Part shown: piece by piece, positions 24,079 to 32,248 of the stretch
How positions within the stretch are numbered: the first letter of the stretch is position 1
Layout of the letters: the number at the start of each line of letters is the position of its first letter
Assembly (NCBI GenBank): GCA_021731405.1
Contig: JAKFXN010000003.1
Location: forward strand, 109,531 to 173,530
Source of the DNA: Candidatus Parcubacteria bacterium
GTDB lineage: Bacteria > Patescibacteria > Paceibacteria > UBA9973 > UBA918
Reading direction: 5' to 3'
Length of the DNA stretch: 64,000 nucleotides
The notes under the pieces: generated by a model
The model's input: the letters and a program-made list of their open reading frames with translations, nothing else
What the model was told of the DNA's origin: nothing
Databases searched by the model: none
Program-made: the position numbers and the translations under genes

Positions 24079-26265
24079 TTATTCCATGTGGAGGTTTTTG
24101 CTCAAGGTTTGTATCTTCTCAGCGATTTTTGGATATTTTTTGAGCTCGCTATCGGCTGCGATAAGCGCTTGTGCTTCTTTACGGGCCGCCTCTACCATTT
24201 TGATGTTCTTGATAGCTTCCATACCAAGGTCAGTGAGTCCCCACTGCTTCATACCGTAGAGTTCGCCACTGCCGCGCAAGGTAAGGTCGTACTCAGCCAG
24301 CTCAAAACCATTTTTTGCTTCAGTCAGGGCCTTGAGCCGCTCGAGTGTCTTGCCGCTTTTGCCAGTGGTGTCTTTGGTGGTCACGGCAAAGCAGTACGCT
24401 TGATGTGTACCGCGTACTACTCGACCGCGTAGCTGATGGAGCTGTGCGAGACCAAACCGCTCCGCTCCTTCAATGATGATGTTGGTAGCATTGGGGACGT
24501 TTACACCGACTTCTACTACTGAAGTAGCAACCAGAATATCAATCTCGTGACTGAGGAACTTGAGCATCACTGTATCTTTTTCTTTTGGTGTCATCTTGCT
24601 GTGGAGAATATCGATACGCGCATTTTTGAAGACGAGCTTCTTGAGTCGCTCCGCTTCTTGCTTCACTGACTTGAGCTGGAGGGCGTTTTCTTTGCTTGGG
24701 TCCGGTTCTTCAATCCGCGGGCAGATGACGTAGGCTTGTCGACCAGCGGCCAATTCTTCACGGACATGTGCGTACACTTCCTCCATGTGGCTTGGCGTAT
24801 AAATTTTGGTGATGATGGGCTTGCGGCCTTTTGGCATTTCATCAAGCAGTGAAATATCCAAGTCTCCATACACGGTAAGGGCCAGGGTACGCGGGATAGG
24901 AGTAGCGGTCATTGAAAGTAAGTGCGGCATACGCGTATCTTTTTTGGCGAGGGCCCGTCTTTGGTTGGTACCAAAACGGTGCTGTTCGTCGATAATGACG
25001 TGAGCAAGGTGTTTAAATTCAACCGACTTATAGATGAGTGCGTGCGTACCAATAAGAATAGGTATCTCGCCGTTTTTTACCCACTTGAGTAATTGAGCTT
25101 TAGAAATCGGAGTAGGCTTCTCAGGATTACTTTTTGACGGAAACTTCATACAGCCACTACCGGTCACCAGTCCAATCTGAATCGGCAGGTGTTTGAAATA
25201 CTGAATAAAACTTTCGAAGTGTTGCTTCGCTAAAATTTCCGTTGGTGCCATGTATGCTACCTGCAAGTTTCCAAACTGGAGTTTGCTCGCTAAGCCTTCT
25301 GGTGGGCGAGAGGTGGCAACAGCATAAGCAGTGGTGGCGGCAACTGCGGTCTTACCACTACCGACGTCTCCTTCGAGGAGTCGAGACATGGGGTGTTTGC
25401 CACCGAAGTCTGTGAGAATGTCTGCGATAGATTTCTTTTGAGCATTGGTGAGCGGAAAGGGAAAACGTTCAGTAAAGGCTTCAATATGTTTTTTGTCAGT
25501 CACTACTACGTAGCTTGAAGTCACACTTATCTGTGCGCGTTCTTTAGCTTTGGCGGTCTGAATATAAAATACCTCTTCAAAGGCAAAGCGCTTGCGAGCA
25601 CTCTCTGCATGCTCGGCTTTTTTGGGAATGTGTATCCACTGCAGCGCAGTCTTGAGGATTGGGAGGTTGTATCGTTTTAATACTTCTTCAGGGATAGGAT
25701 CTCCTAGTACATCAAGGATGCCCGCAGCAAAACATTTTTGGACCGTGTGAAAAAACCACTTTGAAGTCACACCTTTAGTCTCCCTGTAGACCGGGTAGAT
25801 AGTCTCGTCGAGACTCTCGGTGTTATTAAAAATTGAATCGTGACGGTCGATAGGGAGGCTATCAAGCTTTTCCACCTCTGGATTGGTGAGATAGAGTTTG
25901 CCTTCAGTCCCACCGACTTTTCCCGCCACTTTTACATACATGCCATCAGTCATCATTTTGGCGATGTATGGTTGATTGAACCACATGATTTTTATGCGAG
26001 CTGTGCCGTCCTCCACCCAACCTTCAGAAATAGGCACCTTACTTTTCCAAGACTTTCGCGTATTGAGTCCGCCAATTTGTCCAAAGACAATAGCGTCTTG
26101 CCCTTTCACCAAAGAACCAACTGATTGAATAGAAGAAATATCTTCGTAGCGTTGTGGCAGGTGCAGGAGGAGTTGTTGTATGGTTGCAATACCAAGGCGC
26201 TTAAGCGCTTTTTTGTGAGGTTCATCAAGACGAAAGTGAGTAGTCAGAAGGTCAGTAGGGAGCAT
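24079..26265 (-). CDS. recG: ATP-dependent DNA helicase RecG
   Basis: A 728-residue RecG, which remodels stalled replication forks and Holliday junctions. An N-terminal wedge/OB domain (about 1-240) is followed by superfamily 2 helicase motifs: Walker A LEGDVGSGKTAVA, DEQHRFG (motif II), SMTATPIPRTLALT (motif III), VEVGVNVPNATNIIIEGAERFGLAQLHQLRGRVVRG (motifs V-VI). The family length is normal. The start at MLPTDLL is favoured because TATGAT ends 6 nt before it, so the mRNA is probably leaderless. Confidence 0.95.
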   Translation of the reverse strand: MLPTDLLTTHFRLDEPHKKALKRLGIATIQQLLLHLPQRYEDISSIQSVGSLVKGQDAIVFGQIGGLNTRKSWKSKVPISEGWVEDGTARIKIMWFNQPYIAKMMTDGMYVKVAGKVGGTEGKLYLTNPEVEKLDSLPIDRHDSIFNNTESLDETIYPVYRETKGVTSKWFFHTVQKCFAAGILDVLGDPIPEEVLKRYNLPILKTALQWIHIPKKAEHAESARKRFAFEEVFYIQTAKAKERAQISVTSSYVVVTDKKHIEAFTERFPFPLTNAQKKSIADILTDFGGKHPMSRLLEGDVGSGKTAVAATTAYAVATSRPPEGLASKLQFGNLQVAYMAPTEILAKQHFESFIQYFKHLPIQIGLVTGSGCMKFPSKSNPEKPTPISKAQLLKWVKNGEIPILIGTHALIYKSVEFKHLAHVIIDEQHRFGTNQRRALAKKDTRMPHLLSMTATPIPRTLALTVYGDLDISLLDEMPKGRKPIITKIYTPSHMEEVYAHVREELAAGRQAYVICPRIEEPDPSKENALQLKSVKQEAERLKKLVFKNARIDILHSKMTPKEKDTVMLKFLSHEIDILVATSVVEVGVNVPNATNIIIEGAERFGLAQLHQLRGRVVRGTHQAYCFAVTTKDTTGKSGKTLERLKALTEAKNGFELAEYDLTLRGSGELYGMKQWGLTDLGMEAIKNIKMVEAARKEAQALIAADSELKKYPKIAEKIQTLSKNLHME

Positions 26266-26302
26266 GGTGTAATCATAACAGACTAATGAAGGGGAGAAAA
26301 AA

Positions 26303-26576
26303 CAGCTTGACACTCTTTATAAAAAGAGTAGGATTTTTGTATCGGCAATGGAGCCGATGTACATTTGACCACGTGACGTTTGTTATGTGGTTTGGGGATT
26401 AGCCTCTGAGTAGTGCAACGGCACGACTGAAACAGGGCCGGACCCGCAACAGGCTCGCTGACGCGATGATTCCTGGACTTTGTTCTTCTGGTCATCCGAC
26501 CTTTGTTCTTCTTTTTGTTCTTTATTCTCGATCTGATTTTTTTGAAAACCGCACATATTTTATGTGCGGTTTTTTG
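26303..26576 (+). ncRNA. Candidate structured non-coding RNA
   Basis: TTGACA (about 26308) and TAGGAT (about 26330) form a 16-nt-spaced promoter. About 230 nt without a credible ORF follow, starting with hairpin ATCGGC-AATGGA-GCCGAT. The unit ends with terminator AAAACCGCACATA/TATGTGCGGTTTT at 26545-26576. No known RNA family is recognised. Confidence 0.5.
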
Positions 26577-26596
26577 TATGTATAGGGAGCAAAACA

Positions 26597-26625
26597 TTGA
26601 CTTTTACATAAAAATGTGCTAATAT
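26597..26625 (+). promoter_or_regulatory. Promoter of the 111-residue SD-led gene
   Basis: TTGACT and TAATAT are separated by 17 nt (TTTACATAAAAATGTGC), close to consensus. Confidence 0.7.
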
Positions 26626-26682
26626 ATAAAGAGCTATAAGACGGGTGTCTTGTGGCAATAACAGCTCTTTTAGGAGATATGC

Positions 26683-27018
26683 ATGTGCACTGTTTGGATT
26701 GTTTCGCCCCATGGCATCCGCGCCGTCGATCCCGCCGCTCTCGAGCCCAAAGCTCGCATCGAGCGAGCCTGGAACTGGGCTGCGGAAATCACGCGCAGCA
26801 AGCCCGCAGTCAAGACGCCGAAGCCTGCCGTCATGTTGCGGCCAGCTTCGGCACCCGCTCCACTCCAGTACGGAGGGAATCTGCTGAAGTCGAAGTCCTA
26901 TGACTACTCGAGCAAGGACGATAGCCGCGACCATTACCGGATGCGCTGCAACCAATCGAATGACCGCAACAAGACCTGCGGTCTCCGCAAGCGCCGGTTG
27001 CAGGTCGAGCGCTGGTAA
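26683..27018 (+). CDS. Hypothetical basic protein, SD-led cassette
   Basis: A 111-residue, Arg/Lys/Pro-rich protein without recognised domains. It starts MCTVWIVSPHG and has a polar, Ser/Asp/Arg-rich tail. AGGAG lies 6 nt upstream of ATG, a consensus-like promoter precedes it and a strong terminator follows (27039-27080), so it is an autonomous unit. Its GC-rich codons differ from the core genes around it. Confidence 0.6.
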   Translation: MCTVWIVSPHGIRAVDPAALEPKARIERAWNWAAEITRSKPAVKTPKPAVMLRPASAPAPLQYGGNLLKSKSYDYSSKDDSRDHYRMRCNQSNDRNKTCGLRKRRLQVERW

Positions 27019-27038
27019 GTACTGACCATGCCCCACGA

Positions 27039-27084
27039 AGCCCGATGGAAAAAGAACTTTTGTTTTCTTTCCGTCGGGCTTTTT
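27039..27084 (+). terminator. Rho-independent terminator
   Basis: The stem AGCCCGATGGAAA/TTTCCGTCGGGCT (one G-T pair) is followed by TTTTTAT. Confidence 0.85.
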
Positions 27085-27141
27085 ATATTTAGTCACTCTG
27101 GCGTATACTATTCTTTCACTTATACATTTAGTACCTTATTT

Positions 27142-28329
27142 ATGCCTCAGAAAAAAGTTGTTGCTACCAAAAAAGTATCTAAGAAAACTCCAAAAAAAGA
27201 CTATGGCAAGATGGCCATGGCGCTCCATAAAAAACTAAAAGGGAAACTAGAGGTGGTTTCAAAGGGAAGGCTTTTAACTCGTGATGACTGGAGTACGATG
27301 TACAGTCCAGGGGTGGGGGCTGTTTCAAGTCATCTGGCAAAGCATCCAAAAGACGCACGTGAATACACCATGAAGAGAAACTCTGTCGCGGTCATTAGTG
27401 ACGGCTCTGCAGTGCTTGGTCTTGGTAACATCGGTCCGATTGCTGCACTGCCAGTTATGGAGGGTAAGTGTGCAATTCTGAAAGAAATGGCCAACATCGA
27501 CGGTTTTCCAATTGTGCTTGATGTGCATGATGTAGAGGGAATAGTGTCTGCCGTGAAAGCGATAGCTCCAACGTTTGGTGCTATTAACCTAGAAGACATT
27601 GCGGCTCCGCTTTGTTTTGAAATTGAAGAACGTCTTAAAGCGGAACTCTCTATCCCGGTGATGCATGATGATCAACACGGTACGGCAATGGTGGTTTTGG
27701 CGGGACTGATTAATGCTGCCAAGGTGGTGAAAAAAGAATTTACCTCACTTAAGGTGGTGGTCATAGGAGCTGGGGCGGCTGGACGAGCAGTGACACTCCT
27801 TCTCTTGAAGGCAGGTATTTCAAATATTATTGTGACCGATAGCAAGGGAATTATTTATAAAGGCAGAAAAGATTTGGCAGGATACAAAAAGAAACTAGCA
27901 GAAACAACTAACCCAGAAACACGACAAGGAGATGTACTGACTGCGGTGACTGGGGCGGATGTGGTGATTGGAGTATCGGGTCCAGGTACTATTGCTAAAG
28001 TGCACGTAGCAGCGATGGCACCAAAAGCGGTGGTGTTTGCGCTTGCAAACCCTGTACCAGAAATAATGCCTGAAGATGCAAAGCAAGCGGGAGCAGTAGT
28101 GATAGCAACTGGTCGCTCTGACTATCCTAATCAAATCAATAACTCCCTCGCGTTCCCGGGAGTATTTAAAGGTGCGCTCGATAGAGGAGTGAATCATATT
28201 ACCGACGAGATGAAACTCGCAGTGGCAAAGAAGCTGGCAGGGTTAATCAAGAAGCCAACAGCAGACATGGTGATACCTCCGGTCATGACGCCAGGCTTAG
28301 TAAAGGCGGTCGCCAGTGTGATTAAGTAG
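27142..28329 (+). CDS. Malic enzyme (NAD(P)-dependent malate dehydrogenase, decarboxylating)
   Basis: A 395-residue malic enzyme converting malate to pyruvate + CO2. A Lys-rich N-terminal tail (about 1-25) is unusual. The catalytic region has TMYSPGVGAV, the metal site in EDIAAPLCFEIEERL and HDDQHGTAMV, and the NAD-binding Rossmann motif GAGAAGRA. The C-terminal block SDYPNQINNSLAFPGVFKGALD is conserved. A TATACT hexamer lies about 32 nt upstream of the chosen ATG. With acetate kinase it suggests a reduced fermentative metabolism. Confidence 0.93.
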   Translation: MPQKKVVATKKVSKKTPKKDYGKMAMALHKKLKGKLEVVSKGRLLTRDDWSTMYSPGVGAVSSHLAKHPKDAREYTMKRNSVAVISDGSAVLGLGNIGPIAALPVMEGKCAILKEMANIDGFPIVLDVHDVEGIVSAVKAIAPTFGAINLEDIAAPLCFEIEERLKAELSIPVMHDDQHGTAMVVLAGLINAAKVVKKEFTSLKVVVIGAGAAGRAVTLLLLKAGISNIIVTDSKGIIYKGRKDLAGYKKKLAETTNPETRQGDVLTAVTGADVVIGVSGPGTIAKVHVAAMAPKAVVFALANPVPEIMPEDAKQAGAVVIATGRSDYPNQINNSLAFPGVFKGALDRGVNHITDEMKLAVAKKLAGLIKKPTADMVIPPVMTPGLVKAVASVIK

Positions 28330-28342
28330 AAAAGGGAAGAAA

Positions 28343-28381
28343 ATAAAAGCCCCAAAATGCCTTGCATTTTGGGGCTTTTAT
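28343..28381 (+). terminator. Malic enzyme terminator
   Basis: An 18-bp stem (core GCCCCAAAATGC/GCATTTTGGGGC, loop CTT) is followed by TTTTAT. Confidence 0.9.
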
Positions 28382-28465
28382 CGTTATTTTACAGCGTAAA
28401 TGCTGTACAAAACACAAAAAGTATGCTATAGTAGTAGCTAGTACAACTTCCAAGAAAGGTATTCT

Positions 28466-28798
28466 ATGGAAACCGTTCCTTCAGAAGAAAGATATCTCCC
28501 GCCCTCTGTCCGCAGTGCAAAAGCTCGAAAAGACCGTGCTGAACTCAGGCGTCTCGGTTTGCGCGGGAACGAAGTCAAGAGAGAGCTTAATGCCTGGCGA
28601 AAACTCCAGGGTGTGCTCCCCCTCAAACCAAAACGGCCGAAGCGGCCGTACAAACCACTCAGTGCCGAGCAGAAGGCAAGTCAGGCCGAGACCCGCTACC
28701 TCAACCAGTTGCGTCGAAGCGAGTTGGTCGCAATCGCTCTGGCGGATGCTGAACAACACGCTGAGTCCAACCGTATTGGTTGGGCAGAGGAAGAGTGA
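28466..28798 (+). CDS. Hypothetical basic helical protein, SD-led cassette
   Basis: A 110-residue Arg/Lys-rich, mostly helical protein with a KPKRPKRPYKPLS segment in the middle. No domain is recognised; nucleic-acid binding is possible from charge alone. An extended -10 (TGCTATAGT) and an AAGAAAGG SD precede it. A terminator follows at 28812-28838. Two more SD-led cassettes lie directly downstream in the same orientation. Confidence 0.6.
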   Translation: METVPSEERYLPPSVRSAKARKDRAELRRLGLRGNEVKRELNAWRKLQGVLPLKPKRPKRPYKPLSAEQKASQAETRYLNQLRRSELVAIALADAEQHAESNRIGWAEEE

Positions 28799-28811
28799 TT
28801 TCACTCTTCCG

Positions 28812-28838
28812 CCTAGGACACATGTCCTAGGTTTTCTT
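28812..28838 (+). terminator. Rho-independent terminator
   Basis: The perfect stem CCTAGGACA/TGTCCTAGG with a two-base CA spacer is followed by TTTTCTTTTTTT. Confidence 0.9.
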
Positions 28839-28902
28839 TTTTTATATTTGGGTATACAGTTAATAAGGATTCTTTTGTTCAACCGCCATTTAGGAGGTCG
28901 CT

Positions 28903-29085
28903 ATGGCACTCGTGCAAGTCGCACTCAAAACAACTCCGTTTCGTCAGACTGTCCAGCGCTTGCCTAGCAAGCGCGGACGTCAAGCGGGGAAACTCCTCAT
29001 CTCGCAAGAGCTGAACACGCTCGAAGCCAATTTCGGCAGGATCCCAACGCGGGAACCGGCACCGTTCCAGCTCTACAACATGTGA
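28903..29085 (+). CDS. Small hypothetical protein (60 aa), SD-led cassette
   Basis: A 60-residue basic protein (VQRLPSKRGRQAGKLL) of unknown function. It is preceded by a very strong AGGAGG 5 nt from ATG and followed by a 13-bp terminator hairpin. The regulatory frame is the same as in the flanking cassettes, which supports it being a real gene despite its length. Confidence 0.6.
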   Translation: MALVQVALKTTPFRQTVQRLPSKRGRQAGKLLISQELNTLEANFGRIPTREPAPFQLYNM

Positions 29086-29090
29086 ACCCT

Positions 29091-29122
29091 GGCCCAATGT
29101 TACTTTGTAACATTGGGCCTTC
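29091..29122 (+). terminator. Rho-independent terminator
   Basis: The perfect 13-bp stem GGCCCAATGTTAC/GTAACATTGGGCC with loop TTT is followed by TTCTT. Confidence 0.85.
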
Positions 29123-29139
29123 TTCATATCAAATGCATA

Positions 29140-29167
29140 TTGACATTATGGTATTTAGTTGTATTGT
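29140..29167 (+). promoter_or_regulatory. Promoter of the 123-residue cassette gene
   Basis: Consensus -35 TTGACA (29140-29145) and TATTGT (29162-29167) are 16 nt apart. Confidence 0.6.
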
Positions 29168-29212
29168 TTTGACTGGCGTTCTTGCCAGAAACAATATCCA
29201 AGGAGTTCTTTG

Positions 29213-29584
29213 ATGACACAAGCAAATGATGGTATGTCCACCATTGCGATTTTGCCGCACCAGTTTGCGGTGGCTGCTCTGGTCGGACCCATTGATGCGA
29301 CCAAAGAAGAAGCGGGTGACCTGCTTTTGATTTTGGGGGAGCGCGGCTTTTTGGCGCAATTTCCCAGCTTTCACATCCGGGTACTGCCGAGGGTCCGAAA
29401 GACGGCGCATGGTTACGAAGATGCACTGGATCAACCTCTCGATCACTACATCGTGGGCGCTGTTCCGACATCACGCCTCACACGTGCTCGTCGCGAGCTC
29501 GGCGTTGCTCTCAAACGAGCGACGGGGAGGTCTGCGTACTTCTCGAAGATCCCGCGGCCGATGCTGCAGCTCGTGAAAACTTGA
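29213..29584 (+). CDS. Hypothetical protein (123 aa), SD-led cassette
   Basis: A 123-residue alpha/beta protein with no recognised family. The start is set by AAGGAG 8 nt upstream. It has its own promoter (TTGACA/TATTGT) and a terminator at 29608-29630. It is the third in a row of same-strand autonomous cassettes between malic enzyme and the ZIP transporter. Confidence 0.65.
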   Translation: MTQANDGMSTIAILPHQFAVAALVGPIDATKEEAGDLLLILGERGFLAQFPSFHIRVLPRVRKTAHGYEDALDQPLDHYIVGAVPTSRLTRARRELGVALKRATGRSAYFSKIPRPMLQLVKT

Positions 29585-29607
29585 ACCAACTGCACCCGTG
29601 TTCAAAA

Positions 29608-29632
29608 GTCCAACTACGGTTGGGCTTTTTCT
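29608..29632 (+). terminator. Rho-independent terminator
   Basis: The stem GTCCAAC/GTTGGGC with loop TACG is followed by TTTTTCTTTTT. Confidence 0.85.
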
Positions 29633-29719
29633 TTTTCCCCACAAACACTTGTCAGTTTTGAAAAGCTATACTACACTGATTTGGTAGATAGAGTTACTTA
29701 ATTAAATAAACGTACATAC

Positions 29720-30592
29720 ATGGAACCAATCGCACTCGCGTTCCTTGTGACCCTCGGGGCCGGCCTAGCAACAGGTATCGGGAGCCTCTTGGCGTTCACG
29801 AGAACCAAACCAAGTGACAAATTTTTAGCATTCATGCTCGGGCTTTCAGCCGGAGTGATGATATACGTCTCACTCGTTGAGATTTTCCAAAAAGCAGTAG
29901 TGAGTCTAACTGCCGCTTTTGGTGATTCAGGCCAAGGATATCTTTGGGCAACAGTTGGCTTTTTTGGCGGCTTTATTGTCATTGCTATTATCGACAAAAT
30001 CTTCGGTCATTTCCACGATCATGGTGAAGAAGATACCGTGACACACAATCATGCTCATCATGAACACCACGACGATGCGCACGACGTAGACATTGCCGGC
30101 ATGGTCTCAGAGATGGATGCTTCAGAAGAAAAAGAGAGAAGGGGCTTAATGCGAATGGGACTTTTTACGGCGATGGCAATTGCTATCCATAATTTCCCCG
30201 AAGGTCTAGCTACCTTTATGGCAACCATTCAGCAGCCTTCACTCGGTATTGCCTTTGCTGTCGCTATTGCTATTCACAATATTCCAGAAGGAGTAGCAGT
30301 ATCAATTCCAATCTATCGCGCCACTGGAAGTAAGGTCAAAGCCTTCTGGTACTCCTTTGCTTCTGGTCTCGCTGAGCCTGTCGGAGCGCTCCTCGGATTT
30401 TATCTTCTCAGTCAATTCATTAACGAATATTTCTTCGGAGTTATCTTTGCGGGTGTAGCTGGTGTAATGGTCTACATTTCACTTGATGAACTTCTTCCAA
30501 CTGCTAAGCGCTATGACCACCATCTTCCAATCATGGGAGTGTTTGTGGGCATGGCGATTATGGCAGCCAGCCTCGTACTCTTTGTGGTGTAG
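29720..30592 (+). CDS. zupT: ZIP-family divalent metal transporter (ZupT-like)
   Basis: A 290-residue inner-membrane ZIP transporter for zinc or other divalent metals. Eight membrane segments are visible; TM4 carries HNFPEG and TM5 carries HNIPEG, the metal-binding centre. A His-rich loop (about 95-120, with HNHAHHEHHDDAHD) between TM3 and TM4 may sense or buffer metal. The length is slightly above the E. coli protein because of this loop. Confidence 0.93.
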   Translation: MEPIALAFLVTLGAGLATGIGSLLAFTRTKPSDKFLAFMLGLSAGVMIYVSLVEIFQKAVVSLTAAFGDSGQGYLWATVGFFGGFIVIAIIDKIFGHFHDHGEEDTVTHNHAHHEHHDDAHDVDIAGMVSEMDASEEKERRGLMRMGLFTAMAIAIHNFPEGLATFMATIQQPSLGIAFAVAIAIHNIPEGVAVSIPIYRATGSKVKAFWYSFASGLAEPVGALLGFYLLSQFINEYFFGVIFAGVAGVMVYISLDELLPTAKRYDHHLPIMGVFVGMAIMAASLVLFVV

Positions 30593-30675
30593 TCTGTTAC
30601 GATTTTGCGCTTAGTTCGTTAGTTAGTAGGTAAGGAGTATATTTCTCTTACTTTAGTCTTAAAATATTCTAACTT

Positions 30676-31425
30676 ATGAATAAAGAATCTGTACTGTATA
30701 CCGCTATCGGTATCGTGTTTATCCTCCTCATGTTTTGGCTCATGAAGCCAGAGGCAGAGGTGACACCAAACCAAGTGGCGGGAGAAGAAAACATTCCGAC
30801 AAAAGATGCGGTGACTTATACCTCTCCACATACCGGAGAATCTCTCTCAGTTACTTTTAGTGATGAGAAAGCTGTCTTGCACAGTGAGACGTACAATGAC
30901 GTAGAGATGGCACAAGTTGAGGCTGCCTCTGGTGCTCGCTATGTAAACGTAGAGCGCGGAGTCTCACTTTGGAACAAAGGGCAAGAAGTGTCAGTCTATC
31001 AAGACGATGTCGTGACGTTTCAGGGTCAGACGGAAGCTTCGATAGGTAACCCAAACCCCGGTGAAGTAGAGGTGCTTGAAGCCGCCCTCACGAGCAATGC
31101 CTGGCTCTGGAAAGAGACACAGATGAATGACGATACGATAATCACTCCGAAAAAAGCTGATGCATTTAAACTTACGTTTAGTGCTGATGGACGAGTTAGC
31201 GGGACCACTGATTGTAATGGCTTTGGCGGAAGCTATGACGTTACTGATGGTGTGCTTACCATGAGTGAGTTTATGATGACGATGATGTACTGCGACGGAT
31301 CACAAGAAATGGAATTCCAAAAAATGTTGTCCGAACCAGTCACCTTTATGTTTACCGATGCTGGAGAGTTGGTGTTGATGCTGCCACAGAATAGTGGCTC
31401 AGTTATCTTTACCCCAGTATTCTAA
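30676..31425 (+). CDS. Membrane-anchored MliC + META (HslJ) domain protein
   Basis: A 249-residue protein. An N-terminal anchor (about 7-23) is followed by an MliC-like domain (about 45-125, with SVTFSDEKAVLHSETYNDVEMAQVEAASGARYVN and LWNKGQEVSVYQD) and a C-terminal META/HslJ domain (about 135-249, with TTDCNGFGGSYDV and MMTMMYCDGSQEMEFQKML). MliC domains inhibit C-type lysozyme; META domains occur in stress lipoproteins. The fusion suggests protection of the cell surface against muralytic enzymes. Confidence 0.82.
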   Translation: MNKESVLYTAIGIVFILLMFWLMKPEAEVTPNQVAGEENIPTKDAVTYTSPHTGESLSVTFSDEKAVLHSETYNDVEMAQVEAASGARYVNVERGVSLWNKGQEVSVYQDDVVTFQGQTEASIGNPNPGEVEVLEAALTSNAWLWKETQMNDDTIITPKKADAFKLTFSADGRVSGTTDCNGFGGSYDVTDGVLTMSEFMMTMMYCDGSQEMEFQKMLSEPVTFMFTDAGELVLMLPQNSGSVIFTPVF

Positions 31426-31440
31426 ATGATGAAATAAAAA

Positions 31441-31464
31441 ACACCCCGTACGGGGTGTTTTTTA
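31441..31464. terminator. Terminator between the MliC/META and dsbB genes
   Basis: ACACCCCG/CGGGGTGT with a TA spacer is flanked by A- and T-runs, usable from both convergent genes. Confidence 0.88.
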
Positions 31465-31470
31465 TTTGTG

Positions 31471-32010
31471 CTACTTTCGTCTAAGGTTGAGGTAGAGGAC
31501 TATCAGGAAGGCAAAGGTGATGGCAGAGAGGAGTGGGAAAGTGACAAAGCCAAACTGATCGATAACTTTAAGGGCGCAGTCACCACTCCCATCAGCGAGA
31601 CAGGGTAAGATTCCATCAGCCGAAACTTCTCGAGGTAGCATTTGATAAATGTATTGATACACAGCCACCACAAAACCAAATATCGATAGTCCAATGCTAT
31701 AGAGTGGGAAGTAGACACTCTCTTTGGTTTTGAAAGCCATGAGTGCAAACAGGGCTTGTGGGTAAAGCGCAATCCGTTGGAGCCAGCAGAGTGAACAGGG
31801 AATAAACCCGAAGTACTCTGAATACAAAAGTGAGATAGCGACACTTCCAACCGTGAGGGCTGGGATGATAAACCAAACAAATTTTTGGACGAAGCGACGG
31901 TAGTACTTACTTTGGTAGCAGAAGTAGTCGACGTAAAGGCCGACAGTTAGCGCGAGGAGAGCCAAGCCGCCGAGGGCAAAAAGATAATTTAAAGTGAAGA
32001 GCAAAGACAT
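31471..32010 (-). CDS. dsbB: Disulfide bond formation protein B (DsbB)
   Basis: A 179-residue four-segment membrane protein. It carries the quinone-linked motif CSLCWLQR (first catalytic Cys pair) and a second Cys pair in the loop ILPCLADGSGDCALK. It reoxidises a DsbA-type thiol oxidase; no dsbA is in the window. The start at MSLLFTL is chosen because the upstream frame runs through the tRNA-Ser gene, which ends 18 nt away. Confidence 0.9.
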   Translation of the reverse strand: MSLLFTLNYLFALGGLALLALTVGLYVDYFCYQSKYYRRFVQKFVWFIIPALTVGSVAISLLYSEYFGFIPCSLCWLQRIALYPQALFALMAFKTKESVYFPLYSIGLSIFGFVVAVYQYIYQMLPREVSADGILPCLADGSGDCALKVIDQFGFVTFPLLSAITFAFLIVLYLNLRRK

Positions 32011-32027
32011 ATTGTTTTTTAACTTAG

Positions 32028-32114
32028 CGGAGGATGTGGGATTCGAACCCACGAGAAGTTTAACCCTCTGGCGGTTTAGTAAACCGCTGCCTTCAGCCAC
32101 TCGGCCAATCCTCC
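32028..32114 (-). tRNA. tRNA-Ser (anticodon reads ACT)
   Basis: A class II tRNA of 87 nt: acceptor GGAGGAT/ATCCTCC with discriminator G, a long variable arm (AGAGGG...CTTCTC region), and T-arm GTGGG-TTCGAAT-CCCAC. The anticodon arm is GCGGT-TTACTAA-ACCGC, giving ACT, an A34 serine anticodon that is very unusual in bacteria. A separate tRNA-Ser(GCT) already reads AGY codons. Confidence 0.9.
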
Positions 32115-32192
32115 GTAGCCACTTTTGTGGTGGCGACATTATAGACTGTAATCTCGTAGTTGCAAACTCCTGTTCATATTCTTGGGCTTTGC

Positions 32193-32198
32193 TATACT
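32193..32198 (+). promoter_or_regulatory. Extended -10 of the desaturase gene
   Basis: TGCTATACT, with a roughly 45-nt leader and a GGGAG SD before ATG at 32249. Confidence 0.55.
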
Positions 32199-32248
32199 CC
32201 AAAGTAGAGGTTCCTTCATATATCTGTAACTCAACTCGGGAGAACGCT

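Noticed and set aside
26283..26597. 104-residue minus-strand frame between recG and the 26.7-kb cassette
   Set aside because: It runs through a terminator and lacks any start signal; the region is better explained as a plus-strand non-coding unit.
29124..29474. Antisense frames opposite the 123-residue cassette gene
   Set aside because: The sense gene has promoter, SD and terminator; the antisense frames are shadows.
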